A DNA stretch of 64,000 nt from the NCBI RefSeq assembly GCF_017104715.1, contig NZ_JAAGPI010000025.1:62001-126000 (forward strand), given 5' to 3'. Below the pieces are notes generated by a model. It saw only the letters and a list, made by a program, of their open reading frames with translations, was not told the origin of the DNA and ran no database searches. Source of the DNA: Burkholderia sp. Ac-20365. Its GTDB lineage: Bacteria > Pseudomonadota > Gammaproteobacteria > Burkholderiales > Burkholderiaceae. Shown here piece by piece: positions 25,089-33,407 of the stretch. The first letter of the stretch is position 1, and the number at the start of each line of letters is the position of its first letter. A program made the translations under genes and the position numbers.

Positions 25089-25721
25089 ATGACCGATACC
25101 CCAGCACCCCGGCGCGCGAGCGCGCCCAAACCGGACACGTCCTGCCCGCGCGGCCGTCCGCGCGAATTCGACACGGCCGCCGTACTCGCCGAGGCAGGCA
25201 AGGTCTTCTGGCGCAACGGTTTTCACGCAACCTCCATCGACGATCTCTGCACCGCGACGGGCGTGCTGCGCGGCAGCCTGTACGGCGTATTCGGCGACAA
25301 GCACGGCATCATGATGGCCGCGCTCGATCACTACGCGGAAGGGGCGGTTGCGGGCCTCGTCGAACGCCTGAACGCGAACCTCCCGCCCGAAGTCGCGCTG
25401 CGCAACGCGCTGCTGCATCACACGCGCGCGGCGTCGTCGCTGACGGGCTGCTTCATCACGAACAGCACGCTCGAACTTCAGCCTGAAGACGAAGCGCTGC
25501 ACGCAAAAATCCGCGCGATCCAGCGGCGCGTCGTCACGCTGCTGGCTGCTGCCGTCATTCGCGGCCAGGCAGCGGGCGTGTTCAACAGCGACCTCGATGA
25601 AAAGGCGGTCGCCGATTTCCTGCTGTGCGTGACGCAAGGCTTGCGCGTGCTCGGCAAGTGCAAGCGCAAGGAAGACGAGCTGAAAGCCGTCGTCGATATC
25701 GCCATGCGCGCGCTGACCTGA
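25089..25721 (+). CDS. TetR/AcrR-family transcriptional regulator
   Basis: The 210-residue repressor has the N-terminal HTH (about 30-75, VFWRNGFHATSIDDLCTATG and GSLYGVFGDKHGI as helix-turn-helix) and a helical ligand-binding domain to the C-terminus. It lies 32 bp before a DHA2 multidrug pump and shares a 16-bp motif with that gene's start, so it should repress the pump and be released by a toxic compound or metabolite (inference). Confidence 0.9.
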   Translation: MTDTPAPRRASAPKPDTSCPRGRPREFDTAAVLAEAGKVFWRNGFHATSIDDLCTATGVLRGSLYGVFGDKHGIMMAALDHYAEGAVAGLVERLNANLPPEVALRNALLHHTRAASSLTGCFITNSTLELQPEDEALHAKIRAIQRRVVTLLAAAVIRGQAAGVFNSDLDEKAVADFLLCVTQGLRVLGKCKRKEDELKAVVDIAMRALT

Positions 25722-25739
25722 AATTTTTTTGTCGAATTT

Positions 25740-25755
25740 TTGAACGATCAGTCAT
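25740..25755 (+). promoter_or_regulatory. putative TetR operator, site 2, overlapping the pump start codon
   Basis: TTGAACGATCAGTCAT ends inside the ATG at 25754. The core TGAACGATCAGTCA is a partial palindrome (10 of 14 positions symmetric). Bound repressor here would block initiation or elongation directly. Confidence 0.45.
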
Positions 25756-27256
25756 GAATGAAAGATGCCTGAAAGCGTCGGGCGTGGATTTGCCGTCCGC
25801 ATCCGCCCAGCCCTCGGACAAGCACGAAGCGCACGGACAGCAGCGCTTCGAGCGGCAAGGCCTTGCTCTCACCGTGCTGTTCGTCGGCGCGTTTCTCGCG
25901 CCGCTCGACTATTTCATCGTCAATCTGGCGCTGCCCGCGATCCACACCGGCCTGAACGCCACCGACGCGCAATTGCAGCTGATCGTGTCCGCCTACGCGT
26001 CCGCGTACGCGGTGCTGCTGATCACGGGCGGGCGCCTGGGCGACCTGTTCGGACGGCGGCGCATGTTCATGACGGGGATGGCGGGCTTCGTCGTCTCGTC
26101 GGCGCTGTGCGGTTTCGCGCCGAACGGCCATGTGCTCGTGATCGCGCGCATCGTGCAGGGGATGGCGGCATCCGTGATGGCGCCGCAGGTGCTCGCGACC
26201 GTGCGCGCCGTCGTGCCGCTGCATCAGCAGACGCGCGTGATGGGCTTTTACGGCTTCGTATTCGGGCTAGCGTCGATCGTCGGGCAACTGGGTGGCGGGG
26301 CGCTAATTACCTATCAGCCGTTCGGTCTCGACTGGCGCGCGATCTTTCTGATCAACATCCCCGTCGGCGTGCTGGCGTTCTTCGGCGCGTGGAAGTACGT
26401 GCCCGAGAATCAGTCCGCGACGCGCGAGCGTGTCGACCTGAAGGGCGTCGCGCTGCTATCGGTGGTGCTGATCTTGCTGATCTATCCGATGACACATGGC
26501 CGCGAAGCAGGCTGGCCATGGTGGACCTTCGCGATGTTCGCGCTCGCCGTGCCCGCGCTTGGCGCATTCATCGCCATCGAACGCCGGGTCGAGCGCAGCG
26601 ACGGCAGTCCGCTGGTCGATCTGCAACTGTTCCGCAATCCCGCGTTTTCGACGGGGCTCGTGCTCGCCTTCCTGTTCTATTGCAATAGCGCGTTCTTCCT
26701 CACGTACGGCATCTATCTGCAGACGGGCCTGCACTGGACGCCGCTGCAGTCCGGCATCGCGATCATGCCGTTCGCGCTCGGCTTCGTGGCCGGGCCGCTG
26801 ACGTCGCCGGCTGTCGTGAAGCGCATCGGCGCTCATGTGTTGACGCTCGGCTTCACGATGTTGGCGGGCGGCTTCTCCGTGACGGGCTGGGCCGCGACGC
26901 ACGCGGCGCTCGGCACGCTGTTCTATGCGGGGCTGGTGGTTGCCGGCGTCGGGCAGGGGCTCGTGCTGCCGTCGATCATGCGTATCGTGCTCGGTGAAGT
27001 GGCGCCGGCCAAGGCAGGGCTCGCGTCGGGCGTGGTGACGTCGACGCTGCAGATCGGCTCGGCGTTCGGCACGGCGGCTATCAGTGGCGCGTTCTTCGGT
27101 GCACTGTCCGCGCATGCTTCGGCAGCGGGCTATGCGTTTGCGTTCCAGCGCAGTCTCGCAATCAACGCGGTGTTGATGGTGATCTGCATCGGACTCAGCG
27201 TGACGCTCGTGCGTCATCAGCAGCGCGCTCATCGGCGCGCGCCAGAAGCGACTTAG
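25754..27256 (+). CDS. DHA2-type MFS multidrug transporter (14 helices)
   Basis: The 500-residue inner-membrane drug/H+ antiporter of the EmrB/QacA family. The signature LDYFIVNLALPAI near residue 55 and GGRLGDLFGRRRMF (about 90-105) are motif D and motif A of the DHA2 group; 14 membrane segments are expected. The start at 25754 is chosen because it makes the N-terminus match the family, although no good ribosome-binding site is visible and the open frame extends back to 25625 over tetR. It is the probable target of the TetR upstream. Confidence 0.88.
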   Translation: MNERCLKASGVDLPSASAQPSDKHEAHGQQRFERQGLALTVLFVGAFLAPLDYFIVNLALPAIHTGLNATDAQLQLIVSAYASAYAVLLITGGRLGDLFGRRRMFMTGMAGFVVSSALCGFAPNGHVLVIARIVQGMAASVMAPQVLATVRAVVPLHQQTRVMGFYGFVFGLASIVGQLGGGALITYQPFGLDWRAIFLINIPVGVLAFFGAWKYVPENQSATRERVDLKGVALLSVVLILLIYPMTHGREAGWPWWTFAMFALAVPALGAFIAIERRVERSDGSPLVDLQLFRNPAFSTGLVLAFLFYCNSAFFLTYGIYLQTGLHWTPLQSGIAIMPFALGFVAGPLTSPAVVKRIGAHVLTLGFTMLAGGFSVTGWAATHAALGTLFYAGLVVAGVGQGLVLPSIMRIVLGEVAPAKAGLASGVVTSTLQIGSAFGTAAISGAFFGALSAHASAAGYAFAFQRSLAINAVLMVICIGLSVTLVRHQQRAHRRAPEAT

Positions 27257-27813
27257 GGCGGCTTAGGGAAAATCCCGAGCGGCTGCATTTTTGTAATTGG
27301 GCAGAACAAAAATACGACGTAAAAATCGCCTGATAACGTTTTAGCAGACTTCAATCCCACTATTGCGGTCACCGGGCATTGCGCATTGCAACTGATTTTT
27401 TCCGTTCAGCAGTGATGCGCTTATTCACAGATGGCGTTGATTATCCCCGGCGCATCGATTTTAAATCCGCGCCGGGGCGCGAATGTCAACATTATGACAG
27501 CGGGTGGTCCGGCGTATCTACGTATACCCTGAACCCCCGTGAACTCGCTGCCTAAACGGCTATTCCCGTCGTGCTGCGCGACAACATGGCGCCTTTGCCA
27601 GCAAGCGATTGCGACGCTAAACAATAACGAACGAACGTTCGATGTAAATCGCCGTCTATTTCGCGTTTGCTGAAAACGCTTCCAATAAAAATTACTTGCT
27701 GTCGAAATATTCGATTGTTAATCTTGGCCCACTCTTTAATTATTCGTTGGACCGCGGTGCGTTTATGGCAGTGAATTTTTCAGCCAGCCTAATGCTTATA
27801 ACGGGGACAATCC
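27257..27813. other. 557-bp gene-free region with one strong hairpin
   Basis: No ORF here has coding support. It contains a perfect 9-bp hairpin (CCCCGGCGC 27445-27453, GCGCCGGGG 27469-27477, 15-nt loop) and a moderately AT-rich part from 27600 to the YodC-like gene, which probably holds its promoter. A small RNA cannot be excluded. Confidence 0.4.
27445..27477. other. isolated GC-rich hairpin
   Basis: Nine perfect base pairs with a 15-nt AT-rich loop, no U-tract on either side. It may be a terminator of the MFS gene (189 bp upstream) or part of a small RNA. Confidence 0.4.
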
Positions 27814-28086
27814 ATGCTGACTGCTACTTTCGACGCATTTGATACGACGCAAACGGTGCAAATCAATGTCGGTGACGTGGTGACGCTTAAATCGGGCGGC
27901 CCCCGCATGACCGTTACTTACGCTGGGGCGATCGCTCGTCTTGCCGGCGAGTGGCTCGTTTGCCAGTGGTTTGATGACCACGGTGAATTGCGGCAGGAAA
28001 CTTTTTCTTTTGATGATGTCTGGCTGCAGCCGCGGTCGATCCCGGCTGGGTCTGTGCATAAGTTTGTTCGGGTTGGTGTGCGGTGA
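27814..28086 (+). CDS. YodC family protein (DUF2158)
   Basis: A 90-residue soluble beta-barrel-like protein. It contains GDVVTLKSGGPRMTV (residues 20-34) and the Trp/Cys-rich LVCQWFDDHGELRQETF, the hallmark of YodC/DUF2158. No function is known. GGGGA lies 9 bases before the ATG. The gene is followed directly by the TTGGCG hexamer repeats and repeat unit A. Confidence 0.85.
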   Translation: MLTATFDAFDTTQTVQINVGDVVTLKSGGPRMTVTYAGAIARLAGEWLVCQWFDDHGELRQETFSFDDVWLQPRSIPAGSVHKFVRVGVR

Positions 28087-28519
28087 GGTTTGGTCTTGCT
28101 GGTGTTGGCGTTGGCGTTGGCGTTGAAGTTGGCGCTGGCATCCGCGTTATGCCTTCGTGCTTCAAGCGTTGCCCCTGTGCGGGGCGGCACTTACTTTCTT
28201 TGCCGCCGCAAAGAAAGTAAGCAAAGAAAGCGGCTAACACCGCCAGCTCCTGTCGTTGCCTGAGGGCCCCCAACGGTTCTTATACTTCGCACGGCAACTT
28301 CTCGGTCATCGCCCGTTGCCATCGCCTCGAATCAACGCCTCACCCACTTCAATCACCCATAGCCAAGCGAACGGCAACGAATGGTTTGCGCCGCCCAGGT
28401 GGCAAACTGTGTGTAGGTCGTCGGTTCTCTTGCGCCTCACCTCGGCCGGAAACCGCCGCTCGTCGAAGCGCTACTTGTGTTTTTCCTTTGGCGTCGTCGG
28501 CTTTTTGCTCCGCCCTCCG
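28087..28519. other. intergenic region holding repeat unit A
   Basis: Contains TTGGCG-type hexamer repeats (about 28100-28135) and the 250-bp repeat unit A (28168-28417). No gene supported. Confidence 0.6.
28168..28417 (+). repeat. repeat unit A of a roughly 250-bp dispersed family
   Basis: Begins with the core GTTGCCCCTGTGCGGGGCGG and a hairpin whose arms are CTTACTTTCTTTGC and its complement, includes GAGGGCCCCCAACGG, and ends with CAAACTGTGTGTAGG. The same start, hairpin, middle motif and end occur in units B (38418-38668) and C (38768-39019, reverse). Lengths are 250, 251 and 252 bp, so it is a defined unit and not just a shared hairpin. Confidence 0.85.
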
Positions 28520-29152
28520 TTATCGCCTTGCCTCCGTCGCCATTCTCACCGCCAGGCCTGCCAGTACCGTGCCCATCATCCAGCGCTGGACGATTAGCCA
28601 CGTTGGTTTGCGTGCCAGGAACACCGCGATCGAGCCCGCTGTCATCGCCACCATCGAATTCACGGAGATGCTCAGCGCGATCTGGACCGCGCCGAATATC
28701 AGCGATTGGCCCAGCACGCTGCCGTGCTGCGGATCGATGAATTGCGGTAGCAAGGACAGGTACAACACCGCGATTTTCGGATTCAACAGATTCGTAATGA
28801 AACCCATCGTGAACAGTTTGCGCGGGCTGTCGACAGGCAGGTCGCGCACCTGGAACGGCGAGCGGCCGCCCGGCTTTACCGCCTGCCACGCGAGATACAG
28901 CAGATACAGCGCGCCGCCAAAGCGCAGCGTGTCGTACGCGAATGGCACGGCCAGCAGCAGCGCCGTGATGCCGAAGGCTGCGCAGAACATATAGAACACG
29001 AAACCCAACGCGACGCCGCCAAGCGATATCAGGCCCGCCGTGCGGCCCTGGCAGATCGAGCGCGAAATCAGGTAGATCATGTTCGGGCCCGGCGTGAGCG
29101 CCATGCCGAGCGCAACGAGGGCGAATGCGATGAGATGCGAGGTGTGAGGCAT
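28520..29152 (-). CDS. LysE family translocator
   Basis: Inner-membrane exporter of 210 residues with about six helices. It has the LysE N-terminal GMALTPGPNMIYLISRS and GLISLGGVALGF. LysE/RhtB proteins export amino acids such as lysine, threonine or homoserine derivatives; the substrate is not clear here. The ATG at 29152 has GGAG 7-10 bases upstream; an upstream in-frame start at 29176 is less likely. It stands alone; downstream lies repeat unit A. Confidence 0.87.
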   Translation of the reverse strand: MPHTSHLIAFALVALGMALTPGPNMIYLISRSICQGRTAGLISLGGVALGFVFYMFCAAFGITALLLAVPFAYDTLRFGGALYLLYLAWQAVKPGGRSPFQVRDLPVDSPRKLFTMGFITNLLNPKIAVLYLSLLPQFIDPQHGSVLGQSLIFGAVQIALSISVNSMVAMTAGSIAVFLARKPTWLIVQRWMMGTVLAGLAVRMATEARR

Positions 29153-29348
29153 TGCGTGAGCTCCGTTGAAGGACAATCAGTCGAAGGATCGTTGCAAGGC
29201 CCAGGCGCGCGGCATGCAGGACACGGCTCGTCGCCGATGCGTCCCGGTTCGCGTTCCCCAGTGGTGACCCACCTCGATTAAGCGCCAGTCGCGCGAACAG
29301 CGTCATTGTTTCGCGCAACGTCGGCGCGTGCCAGAGACAGAAACACCC

Positions 29349-29666
29349 CTAGCCATCGATACACTTCAGCGCCGCCGCCGCGCCCACGATCAACACCATG
29401 CACGCGATGCGCGGCGCCGATACGGGATCGCCGAATAGCACGATCCCCAGCAGCGTGATCCCCATCGAGCCAATACCCGTCCACACGACATACGCGGTGC
29501 CAGCAGGCAGGTGCTTCATCGCGAGCGTGAGCAGGAAGACGCTCGCGAGCGCAGCCGCGACGCCGCCGATGCTCGGCCACAAACGCGTCCAGCCATTCGC
29601 GTACTTGAGCGCAAGGCCCATCAGGATTTCAACGACACTCGCCGCCAGCAGGATTAACCACGCCAT
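29349..29666 (-). CDS. sugE: SMR-family efflux protein, SugE/Gdx type
   Basis: Four-helix small multidrug resistance protein of 105 residues. The essential membrane-embedded Glu is in SVVEILMGLALKYANG, and the run MKHLPAGTAYVVWTGIG is that of SugE/Gdx, whose natural substrate is guanidinium (and quaternary ammonium compounds). GGAGG lies 6 bases before the ATG at 29666. No guanidine riboswitch is visible in the 76-bp spacer; the divergent HxlR gene is the likely regulator. Confidence 0.88.
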   Translation of the reverse strand: MAWLILLAASVVEILMGLALKYANGWTRLWPSIGGVAAALASVFLLTLAMKHLPAGTAYVVWTGIGSMGITLLGIVLFGDPVSAPRIACMVLIVGAAAALKCIDG

Positions 29667-29742
29667 CACTACCTCCATTCGAAGAATGAATGCAGCGTAG
29701 AGGTATAGTGGTCCGCCCACCATTACGCACCTTCTGGTAACC

Positions 29743-30153
29743 ATGGCATCGCCCGCACCCATCAAGGCAGGTCGCGAAGCGGATCACCCCGGCAATGTGT
29801 TCGACGAAGCCTGTTCGTCGCGGCTCGCGCTCGAGCTGATCGCGAGCAAATGGACGCTGTTGATTCTTCCCGCGCTGCAAGACGGGCCGATGCGCAATAA
29901 CGCACTGCTGCGCAAGATCGGCGGCATTTCGCAGAAAGTGTTGTCGCAGACCTTGCGCGAGCTGGAGCGCAACGGGCTCGTGATCCGCGAGGTGCGCGGC
30001 ACGAAGCCCCTGCATGTGGAATACCGGTTGAGCGCGCTAGGGTTGTCATTGAGCGATGCGCTCGTCACGCTCGATCGCTGGGCCGAAACGCATGGCGGCG
30101 CGCTCGACGCCGCACGCGAGCATTACGACGGGCTCGCGCAGTCGCACCGCTAG
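29743..30153 (+). CDS. HxlR-family transcriptional regulator
   Basis: Winged-helix regulator of 136 residues with the HxlR pattern (SRLALELIASKWTLLIL, then LRKIGGISQKVLSQTLRELERNGLV and the VEYRLSALG wing, residues about 25-95). HxlR proteins often sense reactive aldehydes or quaternary compounds. It is divergent from sugE with 76 bp between, so it probably controls it. The end is tail-to-tail with the epoxide hydrolase gene (18-bp gap). Confidence 0.9.
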   Translation: MASPAPIKAGREADHPGNVFDEACSSRLALELIASKWTLLILPALQDGPMRNNALLRKIGGISQKVLSQTLRELERNGLVIREVRGTKPLHVEYRLSALGLSLSDALVTLDRWAETHGGALDAAREHYDGLAQSHR

Positions 30154-30171
30154 GCACGCGTCGTCTGAACT

Positions 30172-31326
30172 TCAGCGACGCAAAGGTCGGAAGAAGCGCC
30201 GTATCTCTTCGGCGAGCAGCGCGGGCTGTTCCATGGCGGCAAAGTGCCCGCCGTGAGGCATGTCGGCGAATTGCGTGACGTCGAAAACGCGTTCGATCCA
30301 CGAGCGCGGCGGCTGGCTGATCTCCTTCGGGAAGCGCGCAAAACCGACGGGCGGTGTGACGCGCTGGCCCGGTTCGAAGCGCAATGGCCGCGCGCGCGTT
30401 TCCGCGTAAAGGCGCATCGACGAGCCGATCGTCTGCGTGTGCCAGTACAGCGACAGGTCCGTCAGCAACTGGTCTTTCGTGAACACGCGCTCGATGTCGC
30501 CGTCGCAGTCGCTCCACGCGCGGAATTTCTCGACGATCCACGCGGCGAGTCCCGCCGGCGAATCGTTCAGCGCGAATGCCGCCGTGTTCGGTTTCGTCGC
30601 GTGCATGTGCGCGTACGCGCCTTCCTCGTCGGCAAACACCGCTTTCGAGGCGAGAAAATCGCGCTCTTCCGGTGTGATCGACGGATCGTCGGGTGCGATG
30701 CCAGGCGCGTACGAACTCGGCAGGAAGTTGAGATGAATGCCGTCCACATGCTGCGCATGGCTGGTCGCCAGCGCGATCGACACGGCCGCGCCCAGATCGC
30801 CGCCTTGCGCACCGAAACGTTCGTAGCCGAGGCCGTGCATCAGCTCGACCCACAGACCGGCAATCGCGAACACCGACATTCCGGGCTTCGAAGGACGCTC
30901 GGAGAAACCGTAGCCGGGCATCGACGGCACCACGACGTCGAACGCGTCGGCCGGGTCTGCGCCGAAAGACGCGGGATCGCACAGCTGCGGCAGCAGTTCG
31001 GAGAATTCGATAAACGAGCCCGGCCAGCCATGCGTAATGACGAGCGGGTAGGGCTTCGGCCCGATGCCGCGCCGGTGCACGAAATGCACGGCGAGATCGC
31101 CGAGTTGCGCGATGAATTGCGGCTGCTGGTTGAGTTGCGCTTCCATTGCGCGCCAGTCGTACGCGCCTGCCCAATAATCGACCAGATCGCGCAGATAATT
31201 CAGGTCGGTGCCGAGCGCCCACGGCGCACTGTCGAACGGATCGGGCCAGCGCGTCTGCGCAAGACGCGTCTTGAGCGCGGCAAGCTCGAAGTCGGGAATC
31301 GAAATCTGGAACGGCGTGATCTGCAT
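30172..31326 (-). CDS. epoxide hydrolase (EHN domain, alpha/beta hydrolase)
   Basis: Hydrolyses epoxides to diols. The 384-residue protein has the EH N-terminal domain (about 1-110, ITPFQISIPDFELAALKTRL) and an alpha/beta hydrolase core with the oxyanion motif HGWPGS (99-104), the nucleophile Asp177 in GGDLGA, and a C-terminal catalytic His near residue 361 in MPHGGHF. It is a single gene, followed upstream by a superinfection-immunity-type protein on the same strand. Confidence 0.9.
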   Translation of the reverse strand: MQITPFQISIPDFELAALKTRLAQTRWPDPFDSAPWALGTDLNYLRDLVDYWAGAYDWRAMEAQLNQQPQFIAQLGDLAVHFVHRRGIGPKPYPLVITHGWPGSFIEFSELLPQLCDPASFGADPADAFDVVVPSMPGYGFSERPSKPGMSVFAIAGLWVELMHGLGYERFGAQGGDLGAAVSIALATSHAQHVDGIHLNFLPSSYAPGIAPDDPSITPEERDFLASKAVFADEEGAYAHMHATKPNTAAFALNDSPAGLAAWIVEKFRAWSDCDGDIERVFTKDQLLTDLSLYWHTQTIGSSMRLYAETRARPLRFEPGQRVTPPVGFARFPKEISQPPRSWIERVFDVTQFADMPHGGHFAAMEQPALLAEEIRRFFRPLRR

Positions 31327-31367
31327 CGAATGTGTCCCTTGTCGTTTCAGTGGCGTGGCAGGCGGCG

Positions 31368-31676
31368 CTACTTGCCAGTACGGTCACGCGATTCGCGCAG
31401 CCGCACGCGTTCGCCCAGTCCTTTCGTGAAGGCGCGCATGCTGATGATGCGCCGCGAGCGCACCACTTCGCCTTCCAGATTGACGGGCGGATTCGGCTGC
31501 CACGCCCAGTACATCGCGACCAGCCAGCCGAAGACCGTCCAGCCCATGCAGGCATTGAAGAGGGCAATGGTCAGCATGTCGTAGCGCTTGCGGCGATCGG
31601 CAATGATGGACGGCAGGAAGTACAGCGCCAGCGCGGCCACCGTCGCGATGCCTTGCATCATCATCTGTTCGTTCAT
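31368..31676 (-). CDS. superinfection immunity family membrane protein
   Basis: A 102-residue protein with two predicted helices (GIATVAALALYFLPSIIA and IALFNACMGWTVFGWLVAMYWAW) and a basic tail. It matches the family named after phage T4 Imm, which blocks phage DNA entry; in bacteria most members are uncharacterised chromosomal genes. It sits between the epoxide hydrolase and M20 peptidase genes, with no phage genes nearby. The defence role is only a family-based guess. Confidence 0.8.
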   Translation of the reverse strand: MNEQMMMQGIATVAALALYFLPSIIADRRKRYDMLTIALFNACMGWTVFGWLVAMYWAWQPNPPVNLEGEVVRSRRIISMRAFTKGLGERVRLRESRDRTGK

Positions 31677-31845
31677 CGAACCTCCCCAGGCGCGGTGTCA
31701 TCCTTTCATTGTCGCGCGAACGGGCATCGCGCGCCTGGCCCTTGAAGGGTGATTGCAAGCCAGGCGCCGCATGGTTCGTACGAATTCGGCAAGGCGCCGC
31801 GTAAGGTCTATCATGTGCGTTTCGACTGCACCGGATGTGGCAATC

Positions 31846-33306
31846 ATGATCTCCGACGATACCCAACAGGCCCAAACGCTCAATCACGACACACTGCGCG
31901 AATTCGTCGATCGCAAATGGAACGATGAGATCGTGCCGGCGCTTACCGACTATATCGCCGTGCCCGCGAAGAGCCCGGCTTTCGATCCCGAGTGGGAAAA
32001 GCACGGCTATATCGAACGCGTCATCACGGAGGCCGCGAAGTGGGCCGAGCAGCAACCCGTGCGCGGGCTGAAGCTGGAAATCGTGCGCCTGCCGGGCCGC
32101 ACGCCGGTGATTTTCTTCGAATCGCCCGCCACGCGCTCTGGCAGCACGGACACCATCGTGCTGTACGGCCACCTCGACAAGCAACCGGAATTCGACGGCT
32201 GGCGCAATGATCTCGGCCCGTGGACGCCGAAGTTCGAAGACGGCAAGCTCTACGGCCGCGGCGGCGCGGACGACGGCTATGCGATCTACGCGAGCCTGAC
32301 CGCACTCGCGGCGCTCGACGCGCAAGGCATCGAACGGCCGCGCTGCGTCGGCCTGATCGAAACCTGCGAAGAGTCGGGCAGCTACGATCTGCTGCCGTAC
32401 GTCGACGCATTGCGCGAGCGCCTGGGCAAGGTCGGGCTCGTCGTGTGTCTCGATTCGGGCGCGGGCAACTACGATCAGCTGTGGCTCACGACGTCGCTGC
32501 GCGGCCTCGTGTCGGGCGACCTCGAAGTACAGGTGCTCGACGAAGGCATCCACTCGGGCGGCTACGGCGGCATCGCGCCGTCGAGCTTCCGCATCATGCG
32601 GCAAATGTTCGAACGTCTCGAAGACGCCGCCGACGGCACGCTGCTGCCCAAAGGCTTCCATTGCCCCGTCCCGCTCGACCGTCTCGACGAAGCCGAAGCG
32701 ACCGCGAAAATTCTCGGCGACGACGTGTGGAAAAAGCTGCCGTGGGCCTGCGGCCAGGACGGCGGCCCCGTTCTGCCGACCACGACCGATCCCAAAGAAG
32801 CGCTGCTCAATTCGACGTGGCGTCCGTCGCTGTCGGTGACGGGCGCGTCGGGCCTGCCGTCGCTCGCCGATGCGGGTAACGTGCTGCGTCCGCGTACGGC
32901 ATTCAAGCTGTCGCTGCGCCTGCCGCCGCTCGTCGATGCCGAGAAGGCCGTGCAGCAGATGAAGTCGCTGCTGGAGTTCGATCCGCCGTACAACGCGAAG
33001 GTCACGTTCAAGCCGGACGCGGGTGCCGCGACGGGCTGGAACGCGCCGGAACTCGCGCCGTGGCTCGGCACGGCGCTGAACGATGCGTCGCGCCAGCATT
33101 TCGGCGCGGATGTCGCGTTTATCGGGCAGGGCGGCACGATCCCGCTGATGAACGTGCTGAAGGCGGGCTTCCCGTCGTCGCAGTTCATGGTGTGCGGCGT
33201 GCTCGGGCCGAAATCGAATGCGCACGGTCCGAACGAGTTCCTGCACGTGCCGTACGGCAAGAAACTGACGGCAGCCGTCGCGGAAGTGATCGCCGCCGCG
33301 CCCTGA
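31846..33306 (+). CDS. M20 family zinc metallopeptidase (dipeptidase/carnosinase-like)
   Basis: Cytoplasmic binuclear zinc peptidase of 486 residues. The metal ligands are visible in YGHLDKQPE (His/Asp), YGRGGADDGYA (bridging Asp), ETCEESGS (catalytic Glu plus ligand Glu) and CLDSGAG. It cleaves dipeptides or N-acyl amino acids; the exact substrate is unknown. I chose the ATG at 31846; in-frame ATG at 31813, with AAGG upstream, is an alternative. A hairpin terminator follows the stop. Confidence 0.88.
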   Translation: MISDDTQQAQTLNHDTLREFVDRKWNDEIVPALTDYIAVPAKSPAFDPEWEKHGYIERVITEAAKWAEQQPVRGLKLEIVRLPGRTPVIFFESPATRSGSTDTIVLYGHLDKQPEFDGWRNDLGPWTPKFEDGKLYGRGGADDGYAIYASLTALAALDAQGIERPRCVGLIETCEESGSYDLLPYVDALRERLGKVGLVVCLDSGAGNYDQLWLTTSLRGLVSGDLEVQVLDEGIHSGGYGGIAPSSFRIMRQMFERLEDAADGTLLPKGFHCPVPLDRLDEAEATAKILGDDVWKKLPWACGQDGGPVLPTTTDPKEALLNSTWRPSLSVTGASGLPSLADAGNVLRPRTAFKLSLRLPPLVDAEKAVQQMKSLLEFDPPYNAKVTFKPDAGAATGWNAPELAPWLGTALNDASRQHFGADVAFIGQGGTIPLMNVLKAGFPSSQFMVCGVLGPKSNAHGPNEFLHVPYGKKLTAAVAEVIAAAP

Positions 33307-33346
33307 TGTCGTTCCCGTCAGTGCGTTCCTGAAGTCTTCCCCGCGT

Positions 33347-33370
33347 GGGAGAAGCCGCCTGGCTTCTCCC
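33347..33370. terminator. hairpin terminator after the M20 peptidase gene
   Basis: Perfect 10-bp stem GGGAGAAGCC (33347-33356)/GGCTTCTCCC (33361-33370) with a GCCT tetraloop, 40 bp after the stop. A weak T-tract follows (TCTGCTTTCC). Confidence 0.75.
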
Positions 33371-33407
33371 GCTGTCCATCTGCTTTCCTTGACGAGCCCA
33401 TCATCGA

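Noticed and set aside
27421..27624. Minus-strand ORF of 67 codons in the gene-free region.
   Set aside because: Composition is random-looking and there is no start signal.
29667..29742. A guanidine riboswitch before sugE.
   Set aside because: The spacer is only 76 bp and shows no ykkC-type conserved motifs.
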